Positions 1-8,310 of a DNA stretch of 64,000 bases are shown here, one piece after another; positions within the stretch are counted from its first letter, which is position 1; each line of letters starts with the position of its first letter. Source of the DNA: Hymenobacter lapidiphilus (GTDB lineage: Bacteria > Bacteroidota > Bacteroidia > Cytophagales > Hymenobacteraceae); the NCBI RefSeq assembly GCF_013377885.1, contig NZ_JABKAU010000011.1, forward strand, positions 1 to 64,000. Reading direction: 5' to 3'. The notes under the pieces are model-generated. The model saw only the letters and a program-made list of their open reading frames with translations. It had not been told where the DNA came from and ran no database searches. Position numbers and translations under genes: made by a program.

Positions 1-28
1 GGGAATTCGGTTAAAGGAAGAAACGCAT

Positions 29-281
29 GTCATTCTGAGCGCAGCGAAGAATCTCGCGTGCAATGCCAACTCTTGATATTGAAGCTGTTTAGAAAGTCAA
101 AAGGCCGTCATGCTGAGCGGAGCCGAAGCATCTCTACCACTTCGCTGTAGTCGTTTAACGAAGCGGTAGAGATGCTTCGGCTCCGCTCAGCATGACGGCC
201 TAATTGAGTCCTGGCACTTCCTAAACAGCTTCACTGTGGTTACTGTGGCACGCGAGATTCTTCGCTCCGCTCAGCATGACA
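29..281. repeat. Nested palindromic repeats
   Basis: The 397 bases before the thiolase gene hold three nested inverted repeats. Outer arms at 29-62 and 248-281 have the GTCATTCTGAGC...CGAAGAATCTCGCG pattern. Within the loop lies a second pair, GAAGCTGTTTAGAAAGT at 81-97 with its near complement ending at 232. Inside that is a third palindrome of the same family as the outermost (about 109-205). No ORF fits here. A weak promoter-like TACCTTTA lies at 359-366. Confidence 0.85.
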
Positions 282-397
282 GCCCTTGACGGTTCATCGA
301 ATTACCCACTCAGCAAACTCCTCTTACCCCGCCAGCCAACTCACTATTTCACCTTTCGTACCTTTAGGCTCTAATCTCACCCCACCCAATTCAACTT

Positions 398-1579
398 ATG
401 CAAATCAAAGAAGTAGTAATCGTAGCCGCTGTGCGGACTCCTATTGGCTCGTTTGGCGGTAGCCTGGCCTCGTTGTCGGCCGTGGAGCTGGGCGCTATTG
501 CCATTAAGGGCGCTTTGGAGAAGGCTGGCGTTGATGGCAAGGAAGTGCAGCAGGTGATTATGGGCAACGTGATTTCGGCCAACCTGGGCCAGGCTCCGGC
601 CCGTCAGGCTGCCAAGAAAGCCGGCCTACCCGATACCGTAGAATGCACGACGGTGAACAAAGTGTGCGCTTCGGGCTCGAAAGCCATCATGTACGGCGCT
701 CAGGCCATTATGCTGGGCCAAGCCGATGTGGTGATGGCCGGCGGTATGGAGAGCATGAGCAATGTGCCCTACTACCTCGACAAAGCCCGTTTCGGCGCCA
801 AATACGGCAACGGCCAGATGATTGACGGCCTGATGAAGGACGGCCTCTGGGACCCCTACAACGACTACGCCATGGGCAACGCCGCCGACGCTACGGCGGT
901 ACGTTACGGCATCAGCCGCGAAGACCAGGACGCCTTTGCCCAGCAGAGCTACGAGCGTAGCGCTGCCGCGGCCAAAGCCGGCAAGAAAAAGGACGAAATA
1001 GTGCCGGTAACCATTACGGTGCGCGGCAAGGAAACCGTTATTTCCGACGACGAGGAGTACTTGAAGGCTGATTTCAGCAAGTTTGCCAGCCTGCGGGCCG
1101 CCTTCACCAAGGAAGGTACCGTAACGGCCGCCAACGCCTCTACGCTCAACGACGGTGCCGCCGCGGTGCTGCTGATGAGCCGCGAGAAGGCCGACGAGCT
1201 GGGCATCAAGCCCCTGGCCATTATCCGCGGTTTCGCTGATGCCGAGCAGGCGCCCGAGTGGTTCACCACTACTCCTGCCCTAGCTATTCCGAAGGCCTTG
1301 AAAAACGCCGGGCTCGACGCTTCGGAGGTAGATTTCTATGAAATCAATGAGGCTTTCTCGGTGGTTTCCCTGGCCAACAACAAGCTCCTGAACCTGGAAG
1401 GCACCAAGGTAAACGTGTACGGCGGTGCCGTTTCGCTGGGCCACCCGCTGGGTGCTTCCGGCGCGCGCATCGTGACGACGCTGCTGGCCGTGCTGGAGAA
1501 TGAAGGCGGCAAAATCGGTGTTACCGGCATCTGCAACGGCGGCGGTGGTGCCAGCAGCATTGTGCTGGAGAAAGTCTAA
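398..1579 (+). CDS. Acetyl-CoA C-acetyltransferase (thiolase)
   Basis: Biosynthetic-type thiolase of 393 residues, the usual length. It condenses two acetyl-CoA to acetoacetyl-CoA, or runs the reverse in fatty acid breakdown, in the cytoplasm. The nucleophilic cysteine is C90 in NKVCASGSKA; the C-terminal catalytic blocks are NEAFSVV, GHPLGASGAR and CNGGGGAS. The start is the first ATG after the repeat region. No other beta-oxidation or polyhydroxybutyrate gene is adjacent, so the pathway is not fixed by context. A strong terminator follows at 1643. Confidence 0.95.
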   Translation: MQIKEVVIVAAVRTPIGSFGGSLASLSAVELGAIAIKGALEKAGVDGKEVQQVIMGNVISANLGQAPARQAAKKAGLPDTVECTTVNKVCASGSKAIMYGAQAIMLGQADVVMAGGMESMSNVPYYLDKARFGAKYGNGQMIDGLMKDGLWDPYNDYAMGNAADATAVRYGISREDQDAFAQQSYERSAAAAKAGKKKDEIVPVTITVRGKETVISDDEEYLKADFSKFASLRAAFTKEGTVTAANASTLNDGAAAVLLMSREKADELGIKPLAIIRGFADAEQAPEWFTTTPALAIPKALKNAGLDASEVDFYEINEAFSVVSLANNKLLNLEGTKVNVYGGAVSLGHPLGASGARIVTTLLAVLENEGGKIGVTGICNGGGGASSIVLEKV

Positions 1580-1642
1580 CCACAGATTATGTTGATTTTT
1601 CGCTGATTACGCTGATCCGGTAGAAGAATCTCGTTTTACGCT

Positions 1643-1677
1643 AAAAGCCCTGCCGCACCTTTTGCGGCAGGGCTTTT
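1643..1677 (+). terminator. Rho-independent terminator after thiolase
   Basis: Perfect 15-bp inverted repeat (AAAAGCCCTGCCGCA and complement) with a 5-nt loop and a flanking T-run. It is symmetrical, but its position fits the end of the thiolase transcript. Confidence 0.8.
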
Positions 1678-1732
1678 GTTTGCCAGCCTGCCTGCAAGGC
1701 ACTACTTCGTCCTTTTCCCCGTTCTTGTCGCT

Positions 1733-3157
1733 ATGAGATTTCTGCCCGCTTTTATATTCCTCCTAACTGCCACCACCGCCGCCCAGGCCCAGAAGCTGCG
1801 GCGGCTGACAACCTACTTCGACTCGACGCGGGTACATCCACGGGAGAAGTTCTCGGCCCTTGTGGGGGCTGATACCGTGATGCAGGGGCCGTACAAGCGG
1901 TTTTACTACACCGGCAAGCTGGAGGCCCAGACCCGCTACACGGCCGGCAAGCGCGACTCGTCCTACGTGGAGTTTCACCCCAATGGCGGCCGCCGGCTCG
2001 AAGTAACCTACCAGGACGGCGTGCGTCAGGGGCCCTTTAAAACCTACTACGACACCGGCAAGCTGGCCCAGGAAGGCTCTTTCGCTGAGGATGAGCCCAG
2101 CGGCGAGTTGCGCTACTTCTTCCCCGACGGCCGCATCAAGCTGGAAACGACGCTGGCCAAGGGCCAGCCGACCGGCCTGGTGCGCGAGCTGTACGATTCG
2201 GGCAAGCCCAAAGCCGAAATAACCTTTACCGACGGGCAGGCCAACGGGCCGGTGAAGACCTACTACGAAAACGGCCAGCTCCAGAGCGAGGGCAGCTACC
2301 GCCGCGGGCTGCTGGCCGGCCCCTACAAAACGTACTACGACAACGGCCAGCTCGAAACCGAAGTGCTGGCCGACCAGACCGGCCGCGGCCGTTACCGCAG
2401 CTACTACCGCTCGGGCCAGCTCCAGACCGAAGGTACCTACGTGGCCGTACCGCTGGTGGGCCGGGCCGTGAAAAACCCGCTCGGCGACGACCTCACCAAG
2501 CAGGCCCGCGCCCTGGCCGGCGGCACCAACAACCTCGACGGCCCTGCCAAATCCTACCACGAAAACGGCGCTGTCAGGAGCACGATGACGTACCGCCAGG
2601 GCACGCTGGTAGGCACCCAGCAGGACTTCTACGACACGGGCAAACCCCGCCAGAAAACCGAGTACAGCAACCAGGCCCGCGACCGGAAAATAACCAGCTA
2701 CTTCGAGGACGGCACCGTGCAGCGCGAGCAGCAGTACAAGAACAACCTGCCCGTGGGCCAGTGGCGCACCTACTTCCCCGGTGGCAAGCAGGTACAGCAA
2801 CTCGAAACCTACCAGAACGGCCGCCTCGGCGGCGAGCAACTCACCTACTACCCCACCGGCACGCTCAAAAGCAAATTGCTGAACGAGAACGGCAAGCCTG
2901 CCGGCCTGGGACAGGAATACTACCCCTCGGGCAAGCTGCAGGCCGAAACCACCTACGTGCGCGGCCTCAAAACCGGCCCCTACCGCCTGTTGCGCGAAGA
3001 CGGCACGCCCGAAGCCAGTGGTGCTTTCCGCAACGGCAAGGAAACCGGCGTGTGGTCGTACTTCGGCCCCGATGGTACCACGGTGAAGGAGCGCAAAACC
3101 TACCGCAATGGCCAGGTGGTACCCGCCGGCAGCAGTGCGCCGACGAAAAAGAAGTAG
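1733..3157 (+). CDS. Exported MORN-repeat / YwqK-like protein
   Basis: 474 residues from the ATG at 1733, which gives a clean signal peptide (MRFLPAFIFLLTATTAAQAQ). Almost all of the mature protein is tandem repeats of about 23 residues with the pattern G-x-YKTYYDNGQLE, the MORN-like repeat annotated in the YwqK family. Such repeats form elongated beta-hairpin sheets. The name 'YwqK antitoxin' should not be taken literally: no toxin partner is next to it. The tail (SSAPTKKK) is short and basic. Substrate and function are unknown; the signal peptide places it in the periplasm or outside the cell. Confidence 0.8.
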   Translation: MRFLPAFIFLLTATTAAQAQKLRRLTTYFDSTRVHPREKFSALVGADTVMQGPYKRFYYTGKLEAQTRYTAGKRDSSYVEFHPNGGRRLEVTYQDGVRQGPFKTYYDTGKLAQEGSFAEDEPSGELRYFFPDGRIKLETTLAKGQPTGLVRELYDSGKPKAEITFTDGQANGPVKTYYENGQLQSEGSYRRGLLAGPYKTYYDNGQLETEVLADQTGRGRYRSYYRSGQLQTEGTYVAVPLVGRAVKNPLGDDLTKQARALAGGTNNLDGPAKSYHENGAVRSTMTYRQGTLVGTQQDFYDTGKPRQKTEYSNQARDRKITSYFEDGTVQREQQYKNNLPVGQWRTYFPGGKQVQQLETYQNGRLGGEQLTYYPTGTLKSKLLNENGKPAGLGQEYYPSGKLQAETTYVRGLKTGPYRLLREDGTPEASGAFRNGKETGVWSYFGPDGTTVKERKTYRNGQVVPAGSSAPTKKK

Positions 3158-3187
3158 AGGGTAGAAAGGCCGGACGGTCACTCAAAA

Positions 3188-3281
3188 CTGTCATCCTGAG
3201 CGCAGCGAAGGACCTATACAGAAGCCAACTCCAAAAGAGAATGGCCTCCATATAGGTCCTTCGCTGCGCTCAGGATGACAG
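3188..3281. repeat. GTCATCCTGAGC palindromic repeat
   Basis: Perfect 31-bp inverted arms (3188-3218 and 3251-3281) around a 32-nt loop, lying between two convergent genes. It could act as a bidirectional terminator. Same family as the elements at 9797, 12333 and elsewhere. Confidence 0.85.
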
Positions 3282-3294
3282 GCGATTTACCCCA

Positions 3295-5076
3295 TTACTT
3301 CTTCCCCTTGGCCAGCATCATCTCCCGGATATACTTTACCGGGGCGCTGCCGTAGCTGAGAAACTTCTCGTGGAAGGATTTGAGGTTGAACTCCTGGGCC
3401 TGCTTCTGCTTTAGCTCCTCGCGCAGGTCATAGATTTCGGTGTAGCCGGTGAAGTACGAGCTAAGCTGTACCTGGCTGAGGGTGGCGCGCAGCCACTTGT
3501 TGCGGGCTTCGGCCTCTTCCTGAAACCCGTCGCGGCGCAGCATTGCCACGGCCTTGGCCTCGGTGATGGTACCGGCCTGCACCTCGTGGTCGAGGATGGC
3601 GTTGAGCGTGACGCGCATGTTCCACTTGTCCCACATGAGCCAGAACTCGTCGGTGTTGCCGCCGTAGCCGCTTTCCAACATCATGCGTTCGGCGTACACG
3701 GCCCAGCCCTCAATCATGGCCCCGTTGCCAAGGATGGATTTGATGAGCGAAGGGCTACGGTTGGCGTACACGAGCTGGGTGTAGTGGCCCGGAATGGCCT
3801 CGTGGATATTAAGAATCTGCAGCGTGTAGGTGTTGTACTCGCGCAGGTAGCTTTCGGCCTGGGGAGCCGGCAAACCCACAATAGGATCCACGTTGTAGTA
3901 GGTATCCGCGCCCTTATCGTAGGGGCCGGGGGCCGACACGCTGGCGCCGGCGCCACTGCCGCGCATATAGAGCGGGGTTTCGCGCACCACCAGCGGCTGG
4001 GTGGGGTCCTGGGTCAACAAATCGTGCTCGTTCACCCAGCGTACCAGCTCGGGCATCTGCTCGCGCACGGCGTCCACGAACCGCTGGGGCGTGGCGTGCT
4101 CGCGCGAGAGGGCCGCCACCACGTCGCGCACAATGGCCAGCGTATCCTGCGGCAGGGCCTGGTACTGCACGTATTTGGGGTAGATGCGCAGAGCCCGCAC
4201 TTTCATATCGGCCAGCAGCTCCTGGCGGTGCGCCAAGGCCTTCCGGTACACTTCATCGGCCGAATAGCGGCTCTGGATATCGAGGGCAAACTTACGGTTG
4301 AACAGCGCAGGCCCGATGCGGAAGTTGCGGAAGCTACCAGCCGGCAGCACTTCAGTCTGCAGAAAGCCGATGTAGCCTTCCATGGCCAGCCGGGTGGTGG
4401 CTACCCGTTCGCGCAGCTCCTGCTTTTCGGCTTCACTCAGCCCCGATTTGGCCACCGAGTCGAGCAGCGCCGGGCCGAACACGCTCAGGCCGCCCTGGTT
4501 CTGGCGAATGGCCAGGTTGGTGTGCTCGCGGGTAGGCCGCTTGACGCTCTGCTTAGCGGCCTCGTAGTAATCAGCAACCTGAATGAGCTTTTGGCTGATG
4601 GCGCGCAGACGCCGGTCGAGGGGAGCGTAGCGGCCGTTGAGCAGCTCGGCTACTGCGCCGCCCACGTTGTAGTTGGCCGGGTTCCACTCCCAGGTGCGCA
4701 GCGTATCGTTGTAGAAGCGCGCCGAGGCCAGGTAGTTCTGCATCAGCCGGTAATCGGTCTGGTTGTTCACCGAGAGCTTACCCAGCTCGAAGCTTTGCAG
4801 CTCCTTGCCCCGGCGGGCAATGGCGGCGGCCTCCGTCTGGCGGCGGGCGGCCGAGGGCACTATCAGCACCGAGTCGTAGCGGTGGAAACCCTGCGAGGAA
4901 GCCCACTCGGGGTTGTAATACCAGAGCGAGTCGATGAACCGGTTTTTGTAGTCGTCGAAGGTGGCGTCGGCGGTTTCGACGGTGCCGGTGCGGGGCTTGC
5001 TGCCCGAGTCGCAGGCGGCCAGCAGGCTGGCGCCGGCCAGCAGCACGGCGGCGGGCAGGAAGTAGCGGTGTTTCAT
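3295..5076 (-). CDS. DUF885 family metallopeptidase-like lipoprotein
   Basis: 593 residues when started at the ATG at 5076, which is followed by a lipoprotein signal with lipobox LLAAC and Cys near residue 22. The body matches the DUF885 family. Its hallmark is HEAIPGHYTQ near residues 424-433, where the HExxxGH pattern suggests a metal-dependent peptidase, and there is a glutamate-rich helical C-terminal part. An upstream in-frame start would bury the signal peptide, so I reject it. Probably anchored in the periplasm or outer membrane. The substrate is not predictable from sequence. Confidence 0.85.
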   Translation of the reverse strand: MKHRYFLPAAVLLAGASLLAACDSGSKPRTGTVETADATFDDYKNRFIDSLWYYNPEWASSQGFHRYDSVLIVPSAARRQTEAAAIARRGKELQSFELGKLSVNNQTDYRLMQNYLASARFYNDTLRTWEWNPANYNVGGAVAELLNGRYAPLDRRLRAISQKLIQVADYYEAAKQSVKRPTREHTNLAIRQNQGGLSVFGPALLDSVAKSGLSEAEKQELRERVATTRLAMEGYIGFLQTEVLPAGSFRNFRIGPALFNRKFALDIQSRYSADEVYRKALAHRQELLADMKVRALRIYPKYVQYQALPQDTLAIVRDVVAALSREHATPQRFVDAVREQMPELVRWVNEHDLLTQDPTQPLVVRETPLYMRGSGAGASVSAPGPYDKGADTYYNVDPIVGLPAPQAESYLREYNTYTLQILNIHEAIPGHYTQLVYANRSPSLIKSILGNGAMIEGWAVYAERMMLESGYGGNTDEFWLMWDKWNMRVTLNAILDHEVQAGTITEAKAVAMLRRDGFQEEAEARNKWLRATLSQVQLSSYFTGYTEIYDLREELKQKQAQEFNLKSFHEKFLSYGSAPVKYIREMMLAKGKK

Positions 5077-5303
5077 AAAGGAGCGAGGGATAAGCGGGCA
5101 AGGTACACGGCAAGGACGAGAGTAGCGTGCCCGGCGTTGCGCGGTCGTCCTCGCTGTTTCCATCCGCCAGCAAGCCTCCTAATTCCCATTTGTTTTCCAG
5201 CCCGCTTTTTTCTGTGTAGTAGTTTTGCTTGCAACTCTGTTACCGTCTCTGGCGCAGCGTTTGCATTGGTCGTCCGGCGCCAGTTGCCCCTCTTTCCCTC
5301 TGT

Positions 5304-5819
5304 ATGAAAATCCTGCCTGCCACGCTGCTGGCCTTACTATTGGCCCTATTGATGGCCCAGCCGGCCCGCTCCCAGTCGCTTGCCCGCCTCGATGTGGCCA
5401 ATGGCTTCCGCGGCCTGCCCTTCGGGGCGCCGCTTACCGAGGCACTGCACCTGAAGCTGCTGCGCGACAAAGGCGACGAGAAAGTGTATGAGCGCCTCGA
5501 TGAGCAATTGCAGGTGGGCGGCTTCACGGCGACGCGCATTCACTACAAGTTTTTCCGGGGGCAGTTCGCGGCCGTCACCATCATTGTGAAGGGCGCGGCC
5601 GAAACGCGGAAGGTGCGCCCCGCGCTGGAGGCCCTTTACGGCCCCGGCCGCATCGAAGACTTCAGCTGCAAGTGGCAGGGCGCTCTGGTGGCCCTCTCCT
5701 ACGCCTCCCTCTCCGACGAGCAGACTATCATGGCCATGAGCAGCCGCCCACTGGCCGCCCAGATGCAGCAAGCCAACGCCCCGGCCAGTCCTACCAAGCT
5801 CAAAATCAAGCAGAAGTAG
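5304..5819 (+). CDS. Small exported protein, unknown function
   Basis: 171 residues from the ATG at 5304 with a strong signal peptide (MKILPATLLALLLALLMAQPARSQ). The mature part begins with FRGLPFGAPL, followed by an alternating alpha/beta pattern; I do not recognise a family with confidence. An upstream in-frame ATG at 5229 would place 25 residues before the signal sequence and is less likely. It stands alone between divergent and convergent genes. Confidence 0.65.
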   Translation: MKILPATLLALLLALLMAQPARSQSLARLDVANGFRGLPFGAPLTEALHLKLLRDKGDEKVYERLDEQLQVGGFTATRIHYKFFRGQFAAVTIIVKGAAETRKVRPALEALYGPGRIEDFSCKWQGALVALSYASLSDEQTIMAMSSRPLAAQMQQANAPASPTKLKIKQK

Positions 5820-5934
5820 CCTAGAGCCCGGGAAGGGCGACGACTAGAGGGGCCCGCCGCGGCAACTCCACCCCCAACTTCCTCTCTGTGAGGCGCCACG
5901 CCAAGGGCGTGGGAATGAAGTGCACCGCCAGGGG

Positions 5935-6408
5935 CTAGTCGATGCCCACGCGGGTATACTGCCGGGTACCACCCAGCAGACGGGCTACGTCTTCCAGCTC
6001 CTGCCACTGCCGGCCCCGCGCGTTGCCGCTGTCCATGTACTCAATCAGCAACAGCTGGGCACTTGACGACGTCTGGTAGCTAGCAATATCGGTGTAGCTG
6101 GTGAAGCCTCGCAGGTGTAGCTCATGGCCGTTCACGGCTACCGTAAAGCCCAGCGGTGTGGCTTTACGGGCACCCATTACTTCGGTGCTGAGCGTGAGCA
6201 GCTCGGGGCTGGCAAACCGGATGGGGTAGCCTCGCTGGGCAATCAGCCGGCCGGCCCGCTTCCAGGCCGCCGGGCCTTCGTCGGGCAGCGTTAGCACAAT
6301 GGTATTGTCGAAATCGATGGGCTTGGTGCGCAGCCCGCCCGTTTGGGCGAAGGTTGGAACCGCAGTCAGAAACAGCAGCCCGGACAACAGGAGTACGTAG
6401 CGTAGCAT
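5935..6408 (-). CDS. Small exported protein (paralogue A)
   Basis: 157 residues starting at the ATG at 6408, with signal peptide ending at FAQ. The mature region (NTIVLTLPDEGPAAWKRAGR... followed by RGYPIRF) aligns by eye with the next gene upstream (NTLVVELPQEGVAAWQRVAQ... RGYPFAH), and both end with WQELE-x-x-AR-x-LGGT-x-x-Y-x-R. The pair is therefore a tandem duplication. Function unknown; the signal peptide predicts the periplasm. Confidence 0.7.
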   Translation of the reverse strand: MLRYVLLLSGLLFLTAVPTFAQTGGLRTKPIDFDNTIVLTLPDEGPAAWKRAGRLIAQRGYPIRFASPELLTLSTEVMGARKATPLGFTVAVNGHELHLRGFTSYTDIASYQTSSSAQLLLIEYMDSGNARGRQWQELEDVARLLGGTRQYTRVGID

Positions 6409-6493
6409 AAGCAGAAAATAAAGTAAGATGCAGCAAAAACGGCGGCGCAAAAACCCGCCGGTACACTGGACTGCCCGTCCGGCGCGGAGGCGC

Positions 6494-6952
6494 TTATCGG
6501 ACTACCAGGCGGGAGTATCGCACTGTGCCGCCCAGCTCGCGGGCAATGGCCTCCAGCTCCTGCCACCCCTCACTGACGCCGGCCAGCGAAGTGCTGCGCC
6601 GCACCGTAGTAAGCTGGCTCTGCGTACCCACCACCGAAACAGACTCGGAGCGCCCGCGCAACGTCAGCTGATGTCCCCTTACTACGGCCGACACGCTCAG
6701 GCTGCTGGTGCTGCTGATGGGGTTGAAGGCGGTAGTGAGGACCAGCAGGTTTATATCACTGTGTGCAAACGGGTAGCCCCGGTCGGTGAGCACCTGCGCC
6801 ACGCGCTGCCAGGCCGCCACCCCTTCCTGGGGCAGCTCCACGACCAGCGTGTTGTCTTTCTTGTCGGCAGTGAGATTCCCCGCCGGGGTTGTCTGCGCAA
6901 AAACAGCCGGGCCGGTCAGGGCCAGCGCGGCCACGAGTAGAATGCTTTTCAT
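6494..6952 (-). CDS. Small exported protein (paralogue B)
   Basis: 152 residues from the ATG at 6952 with signal peptide MKSILLVAALALTGPAVFAQ. It is a diverged duplicate of the gene directly downstream (same length, signal peptide and C-terminal motif), 85 bp apart and on the same strand. No catalytic motif is visible. Function unknown. Confidence 0.7.
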   Translation of the reverse strand: MKSILLVAALALTGPAVFAQTTPAGNLTADKKDNTLVVELPQEGVAAWQRVAQVLTDRGYPFAHSDINLLVLTTAFNPISSTSSLSVSAVVRGHQLTLRGRSESVSVVGTQSQLTTVRRSTSLAGVSEGWQELEAIARELGGTVRYSRLVVR

Positions 6953-7030
6953 ATGCGGAAAAAGTAAGGATAGAAGATCGGGCTGAAGCCGCGGGCGAAC
7001 GGGCAAAAATCCAGCCGATTCTTCCCAGCC

Positions 7031-8044
7031 TTACTCGGCCAGCACCACCTCGGCCAGCAGCGGGAAATGGTCGGAGCCGATATCAGGCAGCCGCTGCAGC
7101 CGCGCCAGCCGGAATTCTTTGGTCACGAACAGGTGGTCGAGGGGCCAGCGCATAGTCCAGCTGGTGGCATTAAAAGTGCTGAACATGCCGCGGCCCCGGC
7201 GCACGTTGTGTAGCTCGCCGCTGGCCTCGAACATGCGGGTGGTGTGCGACCACGACACGTCGTTGAAGTCGCCCAGCACCAGCGCCGGGCCGGGGTGCTG
7301 CCTCACGCGCCGACCTACCTGCAATAGGATCATGTTGGGCTTGCTGAGGCTGGTAGGATGCTCGCTGGGCACCGGCGGGGAAGGATGCACGGCATACAGG
7401 CGCACCAGCCGGCCGTTGGGCAGCCGCACGTCGGTGATGATGGTGGGCACGCCGGGCTCCTGGAAATCGTACGCCCGCGCCCCCAGCAGCGGCAGGCGCG
7501 AATACAGCGCCATGCCGTAGGTGTTGGGCCGGGGCAGCTCAACGAAGTAAGGGTATTCTTTCCGCAGCGGCCGGAGCGCCGTAACCCAGGTTTGGTCGGT
7601 TTCGAGGACCAGCACTATATCGGGACATTGCTCGGCTACGTGGGCCAGTAGCAGATCGGCACGGTTGTTTTTCTGCAGTACATTGGCCTCCAGCAGGCGC
7701 AGGCGGGCGGTGGTATCGGCGGCCTGGGCGGCGGTGGCGTCGGGCACCGACCGCGGGGCCAGCGGCAGGTAGGGCAGCAGGAAATACAGCTGTACGGCCG
7801 CCCCCAGCAGATTCAGGCCCAGCACCCAGCGCCGGGCGGCCTGCGCCTGCCGCCTCCCCACCAACAGCAGCCCCGCCAGTAGCACCAGCACCGCCAGGTG
7901 TAGCAGCAGCAGTTGAAAGCGCGGGAAATCCAGCAGCTTCAGCCACCACACCTGGGCCGTAAGCGCCGAGAGCAGCGTAACCAGCACGGCTGGCAGACTG
8001 ATGAAGAGCAGTATCTGAAGCACAAACCGTTGGAGGCGGGGCAT
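7031..8044 (-). CDS. Endonuclease/exonuclease/phosphatase family membrane protein
   Basis: 337 residues from the ATG at 8044. The first 90 or so form about three membrane helices; the rest is an EEP (DNase I/sphingomyelinase-like) domain. Visible catalytic blocks are LEANVLQKNN near its start, VLETD, LGDFNDVSW and the C-terminal GSDHFPLLAEV with its conserved SDH. Members hydrolyse phosphodiesters of nucleic acid or lipid; with an N-terminal membrane anchor an envelope-facing role is likely. Divergent from the NucA-like nuclease at 8311, with a 266-bp shared regulatory region. Confidence 0.85.
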   Translation of the reverse strand: MPRLQRFVLQILLFISLPAVLVTLLSALTAQVWWLKLLDFPRFQLLLLHLAVLVLLAGLLLVGRRQAQAARRWVLGLNLLGAAVQLYFLLPYLPLAPRSVPDATAAQAADTTARLRLLEANVLQKNNRADLLLAHVAEQCPDIVLVLETDQTWVTALRPLRKEYPYFVELPRPNTYGMALYSRLPLLGARAYDFQEPGVPTIITDVRLPNGRLVRLYAVHPSPPVPSEHPTSLSKPNMILLQVGRRVRQHPGPALVLGDFNDVSWSHTTRMFEASGELHNVRRGRGMFSTFNATSWTMRWPLDHLFVTKEFRLARLQRLPDIGSDHFPLLAEVVLAE

Positions 8045-8232
8045 TGGCGGCAGGAATAGGGTTGGCAAACAGGGAAGCGGTTATACGAAAGAGGAGGCAT
8101 ATGGGTATGTAGCGCAAAGCTGCCGCTTCGCGTGTCGTTGAACGGAATCTTCCGGAAGTCAGCAACGATGCGCGAGCTTCGTGCTACATATCTACGGCCC
8201 TCTTTGCATAAGCCCTCGCCGGTACACCAGGC

Positions 8233-8269
8233 GGCCTGTGTTGGGGCAACAGCCACCCCAAAACAGGCC
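8233..8269 (+). other. Hairpin in leader of the nuclease gene
   Basis: 14-bp inverted repeat with one mismatch (GGCCTGTGTTGGGG at 8233-8246 and its complement at 8256-8269), 9-nt loop, 41 bp upstream of the nuclease start codon. There is no T-run after it, so it is more likely an RNA structure or an operator than a terminator. Confidence 0.5.
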
Positions 8270-8310
8270 CGCGGGCTTCCTCGCAAACAGCTTATGGTTA
8301 CCTTTCCTCC

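Noticed and set aside
1733..3157. Toxin-antitoxin role implied by the YwqK name
   Set aside because: No toxin gene adjacent and the protein is exported; the name is inherited from a distant family annotation.
1763..3181. Long open frame (472 codons) antisense to the MORN-type gene
   Set aside because: Low-complexity Val/Ala/Gly-rich translation that mirrors the repeats on the other strand; typical of GC-rich antisense frames. The plus strand has a signal peptide and clear repeats.
3586..5307. Open frame antisense to the DUF885 lipoprotein gene
   Set aside because: Composition is Val/Ala/His/Arg-rich without motif; the minus strand encodes a lipobox and HEAIPGH.
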